NCBI GenBank assembly: GCA_964477345.1
Contig: CAYZDL010000008.1
Coordinates: 1-62,946, forward strand
Origin: JAJZEO01 sp964477345
Lineage (GTDB): Bacteria; Chlamydiota; Chlamydiia; Chlamydiales; 2-12-FULL-49-11
Reading direction: 5' to 3'
Length of the DNA stretch: 62,946 bases
The notes under the pieces were generated by a model. The model did no database searches, was not told the DNA's origin, and saw only the letters and a list, made by a program, of their open reading frames with translations. Made by a program: the position numbers and the translations under genes. Position 1 is the first letter of the stretch. Each line of letters starts with the position of its first letter. Of this stretch, positions 17,712 through 27,550 are shown piece after piece.

Positions 17712-19673
17712 ATGGAAGTTACAAATAACGGGAGCTCTATTACCCCATTAGACATTAACGAGCTAAGCTCAACGGCGCTAATAGACGCCTTCGAACATTA
17801 TTACGATAGCGCCACAGCAAACATCCGAGCCGTAGGAGAACTCCTTGGAAATGGGAAAAAGGTAAGAACTTTGAATACAGCGGTTGCTTCATTGGAATTC
17901 AATCTTAACAGAATGAAACTCGTTCAAGAAACTGCAGTAAGGCGATTTCGAGCTCAGTCCCAGGGTTGTTGTGGTAAGCAAAGATCAGAAATTCAAGCAG
18001 TCGTTTGCGTAATAGGCGATTGGATTTCGGGAATTGTCGCTCTTGGACTATCGATCAAAGGTCTATCAGACATCTCTCAATCAAATGAAACTGTAAGCGT
18101 ATTAAAATCGGTCGCAACATTTACACTTGCGGTTTTTCAAGGGGTGCAGGGAAACTTAGCAAACAATCATTTACAACAAAAAGCTATGGAACGGGATCTA
18201 TTTCTCCTTCTGAATAGTTCTGGCCGAAGAATTCAGTATGTGAAAAGCATGATTGATTCGTTTAGAGCTTGGGAAATTTATCAGGTTCATGATGGAGCCG
18301 CTGAAAGCGCCTCTGTCGGAGAATTTATTAAAGTAATCGAGACTCTTCCTATTCATCCTAAAGGAGAAGATTCAATTTCTAGACACGATTTGCTAAGCAA
18401 GTTTCTTAACACTAGAACAGGCAAGAAGATGTTAAGAGAAAATAAGCTACTTCAAGACTATAATCGTCTGATAGAGCAAGAGAATGGAGACCAAAGTTCA
18501 AAAATAGGGGTCGATTCTGATGTAGAACATGTCAGTCCAGATACCGTTGTTCATAAAGCTCCTCGCCCCTCAACGAGTTCTATGAGTAACCTCGTAACAG
18601 ATAATCAGGTAATTGTTAATATACCTCCATCCGAGAATCTTGATTCTTATAGATTGGAGCAACTCTGCTGGGGGGCAAGATGGGACATTGATCGGCTTAC
18701 AAGGCAACTAACCGTTGCCTATGAATTAGGTGAGTCAGAAATTACTTCAGTGGGAGAAGCTATACAAAAACTAGGAGAAAATGCGATTGACTTTCAGGCA
18801 GGAATTCTGGTGCTTCAAGAGCAAATTCAACAAGTATCGTCAATTGAAGCGATCGTAGGGAAGATTTTAAATTCAACTGATCGAATTCCTAATATCATAA
18901 ATATCAAAGACCAGCAAAAATATCGTTCAGTTATCAAGGTAGCATTGACTCTTTTCTCTTTTGTTACAAGTACTGCCGATACTGTGATGGTCTACAAAAA
19001 AGACAGCTCCAATACAACATTAGAAGCAGTTACTTTTGTTTGTTTGATAGGCGCTATTGTAGCAACATTTATAGATCAACGAATAAGAGGAAATCTAATT
19101 CAATCTCTCAATTCCCAAAAACAGCTAAGGGAGCTCATTGCAAGAAAATATTCGATTAATCTGGCAGCTATGGTTAAGGTTTGGACTCGTTATCAAACAG
19201 CCATTGAGACAGGTCAAACGATCGATGCAAAAATGGCTTTGCAAACTAGAATTCCAAGATGCCTTGAGCGTAGACATCCCAGTATGCAAATTGTGGGTGA
19301 ACGATTGATTGCTGATCGAAAGAGAAGAGAAGGGACATCTTCAGCAGCTGAGGCCTGCGCTGCAGAAGATCCGTTTGAAGATTGCATAAGGCGAGTAGTT
19401 TCTGAAGATAAATCACCCTCAAAAGCCTCTGATGAAACAAACAGTTCAGCATCTACGTCATCTCAACAACAAAATTTTGCTGGTTGGGATACCTTTTCAA
19501 TAGATGATGAAGATGAACTTGATCTCGATTGGGCTATACGATGGGAGAAACTTGAAGCAGAAAGACCTAGAAGAAGGCGCCACCGTCATAGGGATTCTGG
19601 AATGGTTGATATAGAAGGTAGGTCTAAAGATCATTCGAGTTCTCGCGCCAGTGAGTCTGAAACTACATTGTGA
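17712..19673 (+). CDS. internally duplicated four-helix membrane protein, Inc-like
   Basis: 653 residues, ATG start with AGAGG upstream. No family is recognised. Two similar halves are visible: each begins with ~80 helical residues, then two hydrophobic segments (half one ~95-145, half two ~395-455), then a phrase of type GNLxxxxLxxxK and more helix. Before the second segment both halves carry Ser-Asn-x-Thr. A polar linker (~245-305) separates them. The tail is acidic, then strongly basic (RPRRRRHRHR), then Ser-rich. The charged tail and paired hairpins suggest a membrane protein with a long cytosolic or host-facing end; role unknown. Confidence 0.6.
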   Translation: MEVTNNGSSITPLDINELSSTALIDAFEHYYDSATANIRAVGELLGNGKKVRTLNTAVASLEFNLNRMKLVQETAVRRFRAQSQGCCGKQRSEIQAVVCVIGDWISGIVALGLSIKGLSDISQSNETVSVLKSVATFTLAVFQGVQGNLANNHLQQKAMERDLFLLLNSSGRRIQYVKSMIDSFRAWEIYQVHDGAAESASVGEFIKVIETLPIHPKGEDSISRHDLLSKFLNTRTGKKMLRENKLLQDYNRLIEQENGDQSSKIGVDSDVEHVSPDTVVHKAPRPSTSSMSNLVTDNQVIVNIPPSENLDSYRLEQLCWGARWDIDRLTRQLTVAYELGESEITSVGEAIQKLGENAIDFQAGILVLQEQIQQVSSIEAIVGKILNSTDRIPNIINIKDQQKYRSVIKVALTLFSFVTSTADTVMVYKKDSSNTTLEAVTFVCLIGAIVATFIDQRIRGNLIQSLNSQKQLRELIARKYSINLAAMVKVWTRYQTAIETGQTIDAKMALQTRIPRCLERRHPSMQIVGERLIADRKRREGTSSAAEACAAEDPFEDCIRRVVSEDKSPSKASDETNSSASTSSQQQNFAGWDTFSIDDEDELDLDWAIRWEKLEAERPRRRRHRHRDSGMVDIEGRSKDHSSSRASESETTL

Positions 19674-19742
19674 CCTAAAAAAGTTGTGATGATTAGGGAA
19701 ATAAGGTAAACTCATCGCTTAATTTATCCTGTGAGGAGTCAC

Positions 19743-21194
19743 ATGAGTGCGGTTTCACATTTTCCTTCAAAAACAAAAAATAAATTTTGGAAAGTAAATA
19801 AAAAAAAGATTTATCTAGCTATTTGTGTTGTTATAGGTCTTGGTATTTGGTTTTCTCCTGCTCCCGAAGGTCTTGATCCAAAGGCGTGGAAAATCTTTGC
19901 TTTGTTCATCTACACTGTAGCAGGAATGATCCTGAACCCGATTGAGCGGGGAGTTTTAACACTAACCAGCTTGGTATTTGTTGTCCTAACGCAAGTAGCT
20001 ACTTTTAGAGAGGCCTTTCAAGGGTTCTCAGATCCAAATGTTTGGTTGATTACAATTGCCTTCTTCTTTGCCCGTGGCTTTGTTAAAACTGGCTTGGGTA
20101 TGCGGATCGCTTACAAAATTTTGACACGGGTAGGGAAAAGCACTTTAGGAATGGCTTACGGTCTTGTTTTTACAGATTGGCTTTTAGGAAGCGCAATTCC
20201 GAGTGTGACAGCTCGTGCAGGGGCGATCATCTACCCTCTTGCCACTTCAATTTCCAAAGCCTTGGGTAGTCACCCTAATGAAAGCTCAAGAAAGTTGGGA
20301 GCCTACTTAATAAAAACTTTATTTCAATGCGGAGCCGTGACAAGTGCCATGTTTTTGACTGCAATGGCAGGAAATCCAATGGTACAGGGGCTTGCTGAGA
20401 AATGTGGTGTCAACATGACTTGGGGTACTTGGGCATTGGCCGCTCTTCTTCCGGGAATGTGCTCTTTGATTGTCATTCCTTGGCTTCTCTTAAAAATTTA
20501 TCCCCCTGAGATTTTGGAAAGCAAGGAAAGCGTCCCCATGGCAAAGGCCAAACTCAAAGAAATGGGGCCTCTATCCCGTGATGAATGGATCATGATTTTT
20601 TCATTTGCTGTTATGATTGCCCTTTGGTCTACAGCCTCTTGGACTGGAATTTCAGCGGCACTTACAGCCCTTACTGGTCTCTCTATTTTACTTTTGACTG
20701 ATGTTCTCACTTGGCAAGACGTTCTTTCCGAAAAAGGGGCTTTTGATACCCTGTTCTGGTTTTCTTCCCTTCTTGCACTTGCGACTCTTTTATCAAAATA
20801 TGGCTTTATGGACTGGTTTTCCTTACACGTAGGGGGAAATCTTTCAGGTCACTACCCATGGGTAAGCTTCTTAGTCATTTGCGGTCTTTACTACTATTCT
20901 CATTACTTGTTTGCAAGCAACATTGCTCACATTACCGCGATGTATGCCCCATTCTTGCTCCTTTCTATCGGAGCGGGAGTTTCCCCTGTGATCGCAGCTT
21001 TTTCATTAGGATACATCAGTAGCTTGTATGGATCCTTAACGACCTATGGCTCTGGACCTGCACCCATCTTTTTTGGCTCTGGTTACGTTACAGCTAAAGA
21101 TTGGTGGAAGCTAGGGTTTATCATCAGTCTTGTAAACATTGCGATTTGGCTCTCTGTGGGTGCCCTCTGGTGGCGAGTGATTGGATTATACTAA
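19743..21194 (+). CDS. DASS-family dicarboxylate (2-oxoglutarate/malate) translocator
   Basis: 483 residues from the ATG at 19743, which has GAGGAG just upstream; a GTG four codons earlier is less likely. The protein has about 12-14 hydrophobic segments and typical DASS/SodiT features: FSDPNVWLIT, a GLGMRIAYKIL stretch, an SVTARAGAIIYPLA loop with the conserved Ser-x-Thr, and a late SSLYGSLTTYGSGPAPI motif. It should exchange dicarboxylates across the inner membrane. A dicarboxylate translocator is also found in Chlamydia, where it feeds the TCA cycle with host 2-oxoglutarate. Confidence 0.92.
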   Translation: MSAVSHFPSKTKNKFWKVNKKKIYLAICVVIGLGIWFSPAPEGLDPKAWKIFALFIYTVAGMILNPIERGVLTLTSLVFVVLTQVATFREAFQGFSDPNVWLITIAFFFARGFVKTGLGMRIAYKILTRVGKSTLGMAYGLVFTDWLLGSAIPSVTARAGAIIYPLATSISKALGSHPNESSRKLGAYLIKTLFQCGAVTSAMFLTAMAGNPMVQGLAEKCGVNMTWGTWALAALLPGMCSLIVIPWLLLKIYPPEILESKESVPMAKAKLKEMGPLSRDEWIMIFSFAVMIALWSTASWTGISAALTALTGLSILLLTDVLTWQDVLSEKGAFDTLFWFSSLLALATLLSKYGFMDWFSLHVGGNLSGHYPWVSFLVICGLYYYSHYLFASNIAHITAMYAPFLLLSIGAGVSPVIAAFSLGYISSLYGSLTTYGSGPAPIFFGSGYVTAKDWWKLGFIISLVNIAIWLSVGALWWRVIGLY

Positions 21195-21223
21195 ACCAAA
21201 TCCAAAATTCGGTTTTAGTATAA
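21186..21223 (+). terminator. possible hairpin terminator after the DASS gene
   Basis: TTATACTAAACC pairs with GGTTTTAGTATAA across a 13-base loop, with one bulged T. It overlaps the stop codon and lacks a clear U tract, so termination is uncertain. Confidence 0.35.
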
Positions 21224-21240
21224 ATTAGTGAATCGAGTAT

Positions 21241-21813
21241 ATGAATAGCATGGATGATATCGCACGTAAACATGGTTTTATCTACATCGATGAACTCGAA
21301 TTTACCAGCGAAGATCTTTTGGAAAAAGTTCAAAAACGGTGTATCAAAAAACTAAGCAAGAAGTCTCACGAGGTCTATAACCGATGGTCTCGATCCCTTT
21401 TTGAAAAAGATCTCCAAGATCGAAAGAAAGTAGCGATTTCGATTGAAAAGATTCACCCACTCATCGGGTATGGTGTGATCGCAAGAGAGGTCATTACTCC
21501 TCTTTCCTACGTTGGCGAATATTGTGGCATCGTTCGGAAACGAAAATGGAGAGATTCACGCAATGATTACGCCTTTGGATATGTGATCGGTCCTCATGAC
21601 ACCCCCTGGATCATTGACGCCTCTCAAAAGGGGAATTTTACCCGCTTTTTTAATCACAGCTATTCACCGAACCTAATGTCTCGTTGGATCATCACCGAAA
21701 ACATCGCCCACATAGGTTTTTTCTCTACAAAAACCATCCAAATCGGCGAGGAGCTGACCTTCGACTATGGCCCCTACTACTGGCGCCGCCGCCCTACCCC
21801 ACAAGACATCTAG
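21241..21813 (+). CDS. SET-domain lysine methyltransferase
   Basis: 190 residues. A helical N-terminus (~1-65) leads into a SET domain: GYGVIAREVI near 77, GNFTRFFNHSYSPN with the NHS motif at 138-140, and GEELTFDYG at 169-177 containing the catalytic Tyr. There is no pre-SET or post-SET cysteine cluster; the protein ends soon after YYWRRR. Chlamydia trachomatis secretes a SET protein (NUE) that methylates histones, and other chlamydial SET proteins act on bacterial histone-like proteins. Which applies here cannot be told from the sequence. Confidence 0.9.
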   Translation: MNSMDDIARKHGFIYIDELEFTSEDLLEKVQKRCIKKLSKKSHEVYNRWSRSLFEKDLQDRKKVAISIEKIHPLIGYGVIAREVITPLSYVGEYCGIVRKRKWRDSRNDYAFGYVIGPHDTPWIIDASQKGNFTRFFNHSYSPNLMSRWIITENIAHIGFFSTKTIQIGEELTFDYGPYYWRRRPTPQDI

Positions 21814-21881
21814 TATTTTACTCTTGTTAGAAACTTCTACTTCGACTATTCATGTTAAGCTATATCAAGGTGGAGGAAACC

Positions 21882-23828
21882 ATGGGCAAGAACGTATCGC
21901 AAAAATTGATCGAAAGTCACTTAGTTTCAGGAAAGATGGTCATAGGAGAAGAGATTGGTCTCAAAATCGATCAAACTTTGACTCAAGATGCGACGGGAAC
22001 CATGGTGATGCTTGAGCTGGAAGCTCTTGGACTCAAAAACGCCAAAACTGAATGCTCCGTACAATATGTCGATCATAATCAAATTCAAGAAGATAACAAA
22101 AATCCCGACGACCATTTATTTTTGCAATCGGCTGCAAATTGCTTTGGTTTATGGTTTAGCAAACCCGGAAATGGGATTAGCCATGCAGTTCATTGTGAAA
22201 AATTTGGGAAACCGGGGAAAACTCTCTTAGGTTCTGATAGCCATACACCAGCTTCAGGATCACTTGGGATGCTTGCAATCGGCGCAGGAGGTCTTGAAGT
22301 TGCTCTTGCGATAGCAGGGGAGCCATTTTTTACCAATATGCCGAAAATATGGGGAGTTAGATTAACCGGCAGTCTTCCCGATTGGGTGAGTGCAAAAGAT
22401 GTCATTTTAGAGATGCTACGTAGACATGATGTTGCAGGGGGCGTTGGAAAGATCATAGAATATTACGGCCCTGGTTTAGAGAACCTTACAGCCATGGATC
22501 GACATGTAATTGCCAATATGGGTGCTGAGCTAGGAGCCACTACAACAGTATTTCCTTCAGATTCAGTAACAAGAGCCTTTTTGAAGCAAATGGGAAGGGA
22601 GCAAGATTGGATAGAACTTGTTGCCGATCCAGGGGCCACTTATGATGAACATGAACACATTGATCTTAGTAAGCTAGAGCCTCTTATTTCACTTCCTTCA
22701 AGTCCTGGCAATGTGAAAAGAGTTCGCGAAGTTGCAGGTAAGCCAATATTCCAGTCTTACATAGGCTCTTCAGCAAACCCCGGGGCAAGAGATTTTGCAA
22801 TCCCGGCCCTCATGTTAGAGGGGAGAAAGGTCGCAGAAAATGTTTCTTTCGATGTCAACCCTTCTTCAAGACAAGTACTCAATTTCCTCACTGATACAGG
22901 TCATTTAGGTATGTTAACGCGCGCTGGGGCACGAATTCACCAAGCAGGATGCAACGGTTGTATTGGCATGGGACAGGCTCCTGCCACTGACCAAATTAGC
23001 TTAAGAACAGTTCCGCGTAATTTTCCGGGTCGCTCAGGAACAAAAGAGGATAAGGTCTATCTTTGCTCTCCAGAGACCGCAACGGCATCGGCAATCACAG
23101 GGGTGATCACAGACCCACGAGACTTGAAATTTCCTTACCCACGATTTAAAGAACCAAAAAAAATGGAGATTGTCTCCGACATTATTGAACCTAAACCAAT
23201 TGATCATCGAATACGCCCTATCAAAGGACCCAACATTGGGGGATTTCCTGAATTCTCTCAAATGTCCGATGAGTTTCATGCTAAAGTCATCTTAAAAGTA
23301 GGGGATAATATTTCGACAGACGATATTTCTCCCGCAGGAGCGGTGGTTCTTCCCTACCGAAGCAACATCCCGAAAATCTCTGAATTTACTTACTACAGAC
23401 TCGATCCTACTTTCTATAAGCGAGCGATGGAGAATCGTGATCACGGTTCGGTCATCATAGGAGGGAAAAATTATGGGCAAGGATCTAGCCGTGAGCATGC
23501 GGCCCTTTCACCACGTTACTTAGGCATTCGAGCTGTCGTGGCAAAAAGCTTTGCACGAATCCACCGAAAGAATCTGATCAACTTCTCTGTCCTTCCTCTA
23601 ACTTTTGCTAATGAGTCTGACTACGAAAAAATTTCCCAAGGAGATCTTCTCGAACTATCGAATATTCACAAAGCATTAAAGGGAACAGGGGATCTTCGAC
23701 TCCACAATAAAACGAAAGGGGAAGATTACCCGGTGAAGCACAAGTTTTCTACCGAGGAACTGGAATCATTGATGGCAGGAGGTCTTATCGCACACGTCCG
23801 GAAAAAACATACGGTCCCGGTCAGGTAA
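21882..23828 (+). CDS. aconitate hydratase (short, ~650-residue type)
   Basis: 648 residues from the ATG at 21882, chosen because GGAGG lies just upstream; a start 10 codons earlier has no such signal. It interconverts citrate and isocitrate. Seen motifs: QDATGT near the start, GSDSHTPASGSLGMLAIGAGG, CNGCIGMGQAP (Cys357 and Cys360, two cluster ligands), and the swivel-domain GKNYGQGSSREHAAL. At the usual first cluster-ligand motif G-S-C-T-N the sequence reads G-S-S-A-N, with Ser297 in place of Cys. This shorter form differs from the ~890-residue AcnA. It follows the SET gene by about 70 bases. Confidence 0.9.
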   Translation: MGKNVSQKLIESHLVSGKMVIGEEIGLKIDQTLTQDATGTMVMLELEALGLKNAKTECSVQYVDHNQIQEDNKNPDDHLFLQSAANCFGLWFSKPGNGISHAVHCEKFGKPGKTLLGSDSHTPASGSLGMLAIGAGGLEVALAIAGEPFFTNMPKIWGVRLTGSLPDWVSAKDVILEMLRRHDVAGGVGKIIEYYGPGLENLTAMDRHVIANMGAELGATTTVFPSDSVTRAFLKQMGREQDWIELVADPGATYDEHEHIDLSKLEPLISLPSSPGNVKRVREVAGKPIFQSYIGSSANPGARDFAIPALMLEGRKVAENVSFDVNPSSRQVLNFLTDTGHLGMLTRAGARIHQAGCNGCIGMGQAPATDQISLRTVPRNFPGRSGTKEDKVYLCSPETATASAITGVITDPRDLKFPYPRFKEPKKMEIVSDIIEPKPIDHRIRPIKGPNIGGFPEFSQMSDEFHAKVILKVGDNISTDDISPAGAVVLPYRSNIPKISEFTYYRLDPTFYKRAMENRDHGSVIIGGKNYGQGSSREHAALSPRYLGIRAVVAKSFARIHRKNLINFSVLPLTFANESDYEKISQGDLLELSNIHKALKGTGDLRLHNKTKGEDYPVKHKFSTEELESLMAGGLIAHVRKKHTVPVR

Positions 23829-25329
23829 ATAGCGAACGACCAAGAGCGGTGAGTTTAAAGCAATCGCGGCCATCTACCTGGCCACTTTGCACAATACCCG
23901 ACTCGAAAAACCATTCCATAATAGTAAATCGAATCAAAGCGAATTCCTCTGGAGTATATTCAGGCAAAACATACCTCCAAACACGCCCTTTTTTCTTTAG
24001 AGAAACCTTCTTTTCATCACTAAGCTCAATCGGGCAACCTTTGATAAAGTCGTCAAAAAAGATCCATCCTAAATCGACTACCTGAGCCATACTTTTTTGG
24101 ATTTCTAGGATACTCCGATCATTTGAAAGAGGGGAAATTTTTTGAATATCGAGAAAGTTATGAGGATGCTTAAACGTCACATGGACTCTTTTCTCGATAG
24201 GCATTTTGATCCATTCATCAGAATGATCGGTCGGTCTTAAATATTGATCTTCGATCACAGCTAGCCCAAGAACTAGAAGCTTGTTAATCAATCGATCAAT
24301 GTAAAAGGAGGTGACTTGCTCCGTTTCAAATAAAGCTAGCGGGCTCTTTGCTGTAAAATGATCTTTTGATTCATCGAACCCAACAGAGAGATCATGGTCT
24401 TCGCAATAGAGAAGAAGGGTTGTCATATCTTCGATAAAGGCATATTCGTTACAACGTTTTAACTCAATCGCGAACTCATTTTCAATATTCTTGGGAACGC
24501 CGTTTTTCAAATAGAGTAAATAATCTCTCCACTCGGCAAAGGGGGTAATTACCTCAACCCACTGATCTAAGTGAGGTTCAAAAGAGGAACAAAAAAGAAA
24601 GTTGAATTCCCCAAGAATGACTGATGCACTCAATTCACTAGGTGAAACACCGTATTTTTCACAAATATCGTCGGCATAAAGCTTGTAGCCAGGCGCTGCT
24701 TCAAGATCTTGTAAAATATCCTTTAATAAAGAATTGCCTGTTGTAAAATCAAGCAAATAGCGGTAATAAGTTCTTGGAGTATAGAGATATTTCTCAACGA
24801 TTGATTCAAAAATACTATCCGAAGTTCGAGGGATCTGATACCAACCAGGAAGAACATGGATCGGCACATTCTTTAAAAGCCCTTGGAGAAACTCCATACC
24901 GGGGGAAAATTCTTCAGAAAATTTTTCAATGTGTATTTCGAAATATTTTCTTTTCTCTTTATTGACGATGAGGTTTTCTCCCTCGAGGGCAAAAAGCTCA
25001 GAACCTTGAAATTTTTTAATAAATTCTCTCACCCTTTCAAGAGAAACATCGGCGCTATTAGCAAGCTTTTGGAGAGGAATTGTGAGGGGGGAGTAAAGTA
25101 TTTCCTCCAGAATAGCGACATCCTCTTGCTTCAAATCAGAAAGCAAAAGGCGATTTTGAATATCGCCGCTTAGTTCATAATCCTCAATGACAACACGATT
25201 CTTTTTTGCCCCTTTCGCGCTATCATGTATTCTTTTTTCTAACTCAGACAGTATCATAAAGACCATATTAACCTGAGCTTTGGATTTCTCACCAGTCAAA
25301 TCAAAAACAGCGAAAAATATCTTTTGCAT
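23821..25329 (-). CDS. hypothetical protein, winged-helix-like segments
   Basis: 502 residues, not recognised. The N-terminus MQKIFFAVFDLTGEKSK is followed by mostly helical sequence. Segments such as PLQKLANSADVSLERVREFIKKF (read in two parts, ~85-107) and LYADDICEKYGVSPSEL resemble helix-turn-helix units. The end, GRDCFKLTALGRSLF, resembles the last wing of winged-helix domains found in helicase-associated or transcription-related proteins. No signal peptide or membrane segment is seen. It is divergent from the carrier at 25360 with only 30 bases between starts, and its end overlaps the aconitase by eight bases. Confidence 0.55.
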   Translation of the reverse strand: MQKIFFAVFDLTGEKSKAQVNMVFMILSELEKRIHDSAKGAKKNRVVIEDYELSGDIQNRLLLSDLKQEDVAILEEILYSPLTIPLQKLANSADVSLERVREFIKKFQGSELFALEGENLIVNKEKRKYFEIHIEKFSEEFSPGMEFLQGLLKNVPIHVLPGWYQIPRTSDSIFESIVEKYLYTPRTYYRYLLDFTTGNSLLKDILQDLEAAPGYKLYADDICEKYGVSPSELSASVILGEFNFLFCSSFEPHLDQWVEVITPFAEWRDYLLYLKNGVPKNIENEFAIELKRCNEYAFIEDMTTLLLYCEDHDLSVGFDESKDHFTAKSPLALFETEQVTSFYIDRLINKLLVLGLAVIEDQYLRPTDHSDEWIKMPIEKRVHVTFKHPHNFLDIQKISPLSNDRSILEIQKSMAQVVDLGWIFFDDFIKGCPIELSDEKKVSLKKKGRVWRYVLPEYTPEEFALIRFTIMEWFFESGIVQSGQVDGRDCFKLTALGRSLFT

Positions 25330-25359
25330 TCCTGAGTAGTAGATAGTATATTATCGCGT

Positions 25360-27534
25360 ATGCAGACTTTACGGGACATTGCCCACAAACGAATCCGATC
25401 AGGTGAGGAGAGGAAAGAAGGCTACGGCACATTTACGGGTGTCTTCCTTCCCAGCTTTATTACAATGGTAGGAGCCCTACTGTTTCTTAATCTAGGGGCC
25501 TTAGTCTCTATAAGTGGCATCTCTTCTGTTCTCTCGTCGCTCATCCTATCTCTTGTGATCACCTATCTTACAGCCCTCTCAGTCACCTCTGTCGCTTCAA
25601 ATACTCCGGTGGGTCGAGGAGGAATGTACTATATGCTTTCTCGTTCATTTGGATATGAACTTGGTGCAGCTGTAGGAGCAGCCCTCTATATTGCCCATAC
25701 CATCACCGCTTCCCTTTGTATAATGGGCCTCACAGTCTCATTAAGTGGATTCATCCCTCATGTGGAAAAATCTCTCCTTGGAGGGGGAATACTTATTGTG
25801 GCAACGCTATTGGCTTATGCTTCGACAAAATTGACTCTAAGATTGCAAACCATTGTCTTCGTAGCAATTACATTCACTATAGTTCTATTCTTGTTAGGTC
25901 CTTACACCCAATCATCTCAATTTTCATTCCCGCCCACTATTTCCCGCGGATTTTGGAATACTTTTTCGTTAATTTATCCTGCCCTCATCGGAATCGAAGC
26001 TGGTGTAGCAATGTCAGGAGAACTGAAACGGACTCGATTTTCGCTGATCGTAGGAAGTTTGTCAGCAACATTGATCGGTTTTGGTTTTTATTTTGTTATG
26101 GCTTTGATTTTATGGACCAACGTTCCTCGAGAAGCTCTCTTCGCAGACACTCACATTTTACAATCGCTTTCACCTTTTGGCCCCATTGCCTTGATTGGAC
26201 TCTGGGGAGCAACTCTTTTTTCAGCTCTCGGGTGTCTTTTGACTGCGCCCACAACACTGACTGCGATGGCAATCGATGGGCTCCTTCCTTCTTTTTTTAG
26301 AAGTTGGCGATTTTCCACGATTATGACGGCTCTCTTAATCGGAGTTGGTCTATTCATCGGTTCAATGAATGTCGTGGTTCCGATTTTAACAAAGGTCATT
26401 CTCCTAGTTTACGGCTTATTAAACCTTTCTGTAGCTATTGAATATATTATTGGTAGCCCCAGCTGGCGCCCTTCGGTTCGAATATCTCCGCTAAGTTCAA
26501 TCACTGGCGCGTTGTTGTGCTTTTTTGTTATGTTCATGATGGATCCTGGAGAGGCTTTTTTTGCTTGCGCACTCGTTGGATTCATCACCATCCTGGTCAG
26601 AAGGGGAAGGGTAGTTTCTAAATGGGATGACCTTAGACAAGCCATTCTCTTCTCACTTAGTCGCTTTGCGATCTATCGACTTCTCAATTCAAGAAAATCT
26701 CATCGTTACTGGAGACCCAATTTTCTTGTCCTATCTGAAAGCGCAAGTCCAAAGTCACCTCTATTGTCATTTGCAAATCAAATCTCTAACAAACAAGGCT
26801 TTATTACACTTGCCTCGGTGCTCAAAAAGGATCACACCCAGTTCGATGAAATTGAAAAATGGGAAAAGGTGATAAGAACCAATCTCCAAAAACGGAAGAT
26901 GGACGCCCTTGTCGAAGTGACCATTGCCGATAATCTTGTAGAAGGATTGAAAAACATCATCACCAATTTTGGTTTTCGCCCCCTCTCTCCGAACACGGTG
27001 GTTCTTGGAGAATCGACCCGTGAAGATCATTTTGATAGCTACATCAAACTGATTGAAATCTCTTCCGAATCAAGACGAAACGTTCTAATCGTTAGAGGTG
27101 ATTTATTCCAAAATGATCTTTCCCCACAGGAAATTGACATTTGGTACACGGCATCCGAAAAGAAGAGCTTCGAATTGATGATCATTCTCGCTCATCTTTT
27201 GACCAAATCAAAACCTTGGAGAAAAGCAACAATTACACTCAAGTGCCTCGTCGATTCAGAGATGGAGAAAGAGAGTAAGAGTGAATACTTTGAAAACTAC
27301 TTCAATGAATGCCGTTTGAGCATGAGATCCGAAATTTATCTAAAGCAAAGCAGCGAGCTCTCCCAAATCGACCGCCATTCTACAAAACAGGGAGTTGTCT
27401 TGATCGCTATGCCAGCCCCCGATGAAGCATTCGGTCATTACTACAAAACTACCATGCAACAATTAAAAGATATTCCGACACTTTGCTTAGTGCTATGTCG
27501 CGAAGAAATCGAATTACAAAAAATACTCCACTAA
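25360..27534 (+). CDS. SLC12-like cation-chloride cotransporter / APC-family carrier
   Basis: 724 residues. Residues ~25-430 hold about 11-12 membrane segments beginning with GTFTGVFLPSFITMVGALLF, very like the first helix of SLC12 cation-chloride cotransporters (G-x-x-G-V-F). GRGGMYYMLSRSFGYELG fits the next family motif. Residues ~430-724 are a soluble domain with alternating beta and alpha segments, as in the C-terminal regulatory domain of that family. The substrate may be K+/Cl- or an amino acid; bacterial members are barely studied. It ends 16 bases before leuS. Confidence 0.78.
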   Translation: MQTLRDIAHKRIRSGEERKEGYGTFTGVFLPSFITMVGALLFLNLGALVSISGISSVLSSLILSLVITYLTALSVTSVASNTPVGRGGMYYMLSRSFGYELGAAVGAALYIAHTITASLCIMGLTVSLSGFIPHVEKSLLGGGILIVATLLAYASTKLTLRLQTIVFVAITFTIVLFLLGPYTQSSQFSFPPTISRGFWNTFSLIYPALIGIEAGVAMSGELKRTRFSLIVGSLSATLIGFGFYFVMALILWTNVPREALFADTHILQSLSPFGPIALIGLWGATLFSALGCLLTAPTTLTAMAIDGLLPSFFRSWRFSTIMTALLIGVGLFIGSMNVVVPILTKVILLVYGLLNLSVAIEYIIGSPSWRPSVRISPLSSITGALLCFFVMFMMDPGEAFFACALVGFITILVRRGRVVSKWDDLRQAILFSLSRFAIYRLLNSRKSHRYWRPNFLVLSESASPKSPLLSFANQISNKQGFITLASVLKKDHTQFDEIEKWEKVIRTNLQKRKMDALVEVTIADNLVEGLKNIITNFGFRPLSPNTVVLGESTREDHFDSYIKLIEISSESRRNVLIVRGDLFQNDLSPQEIDIWYTASEKKSFELMIILAHLLTKSKPWRKATITLKCLVDSEMEKESKSEYFENYFNECRLSMRSEIYLKQSSELSQIDRHSTKQGVVLIAMPAPDEAFGHYYKTTMQQLKDIPTLCLVLCREEIELQKILH

Positions 27535-27550
27535 TACAAGGATACAAGCG

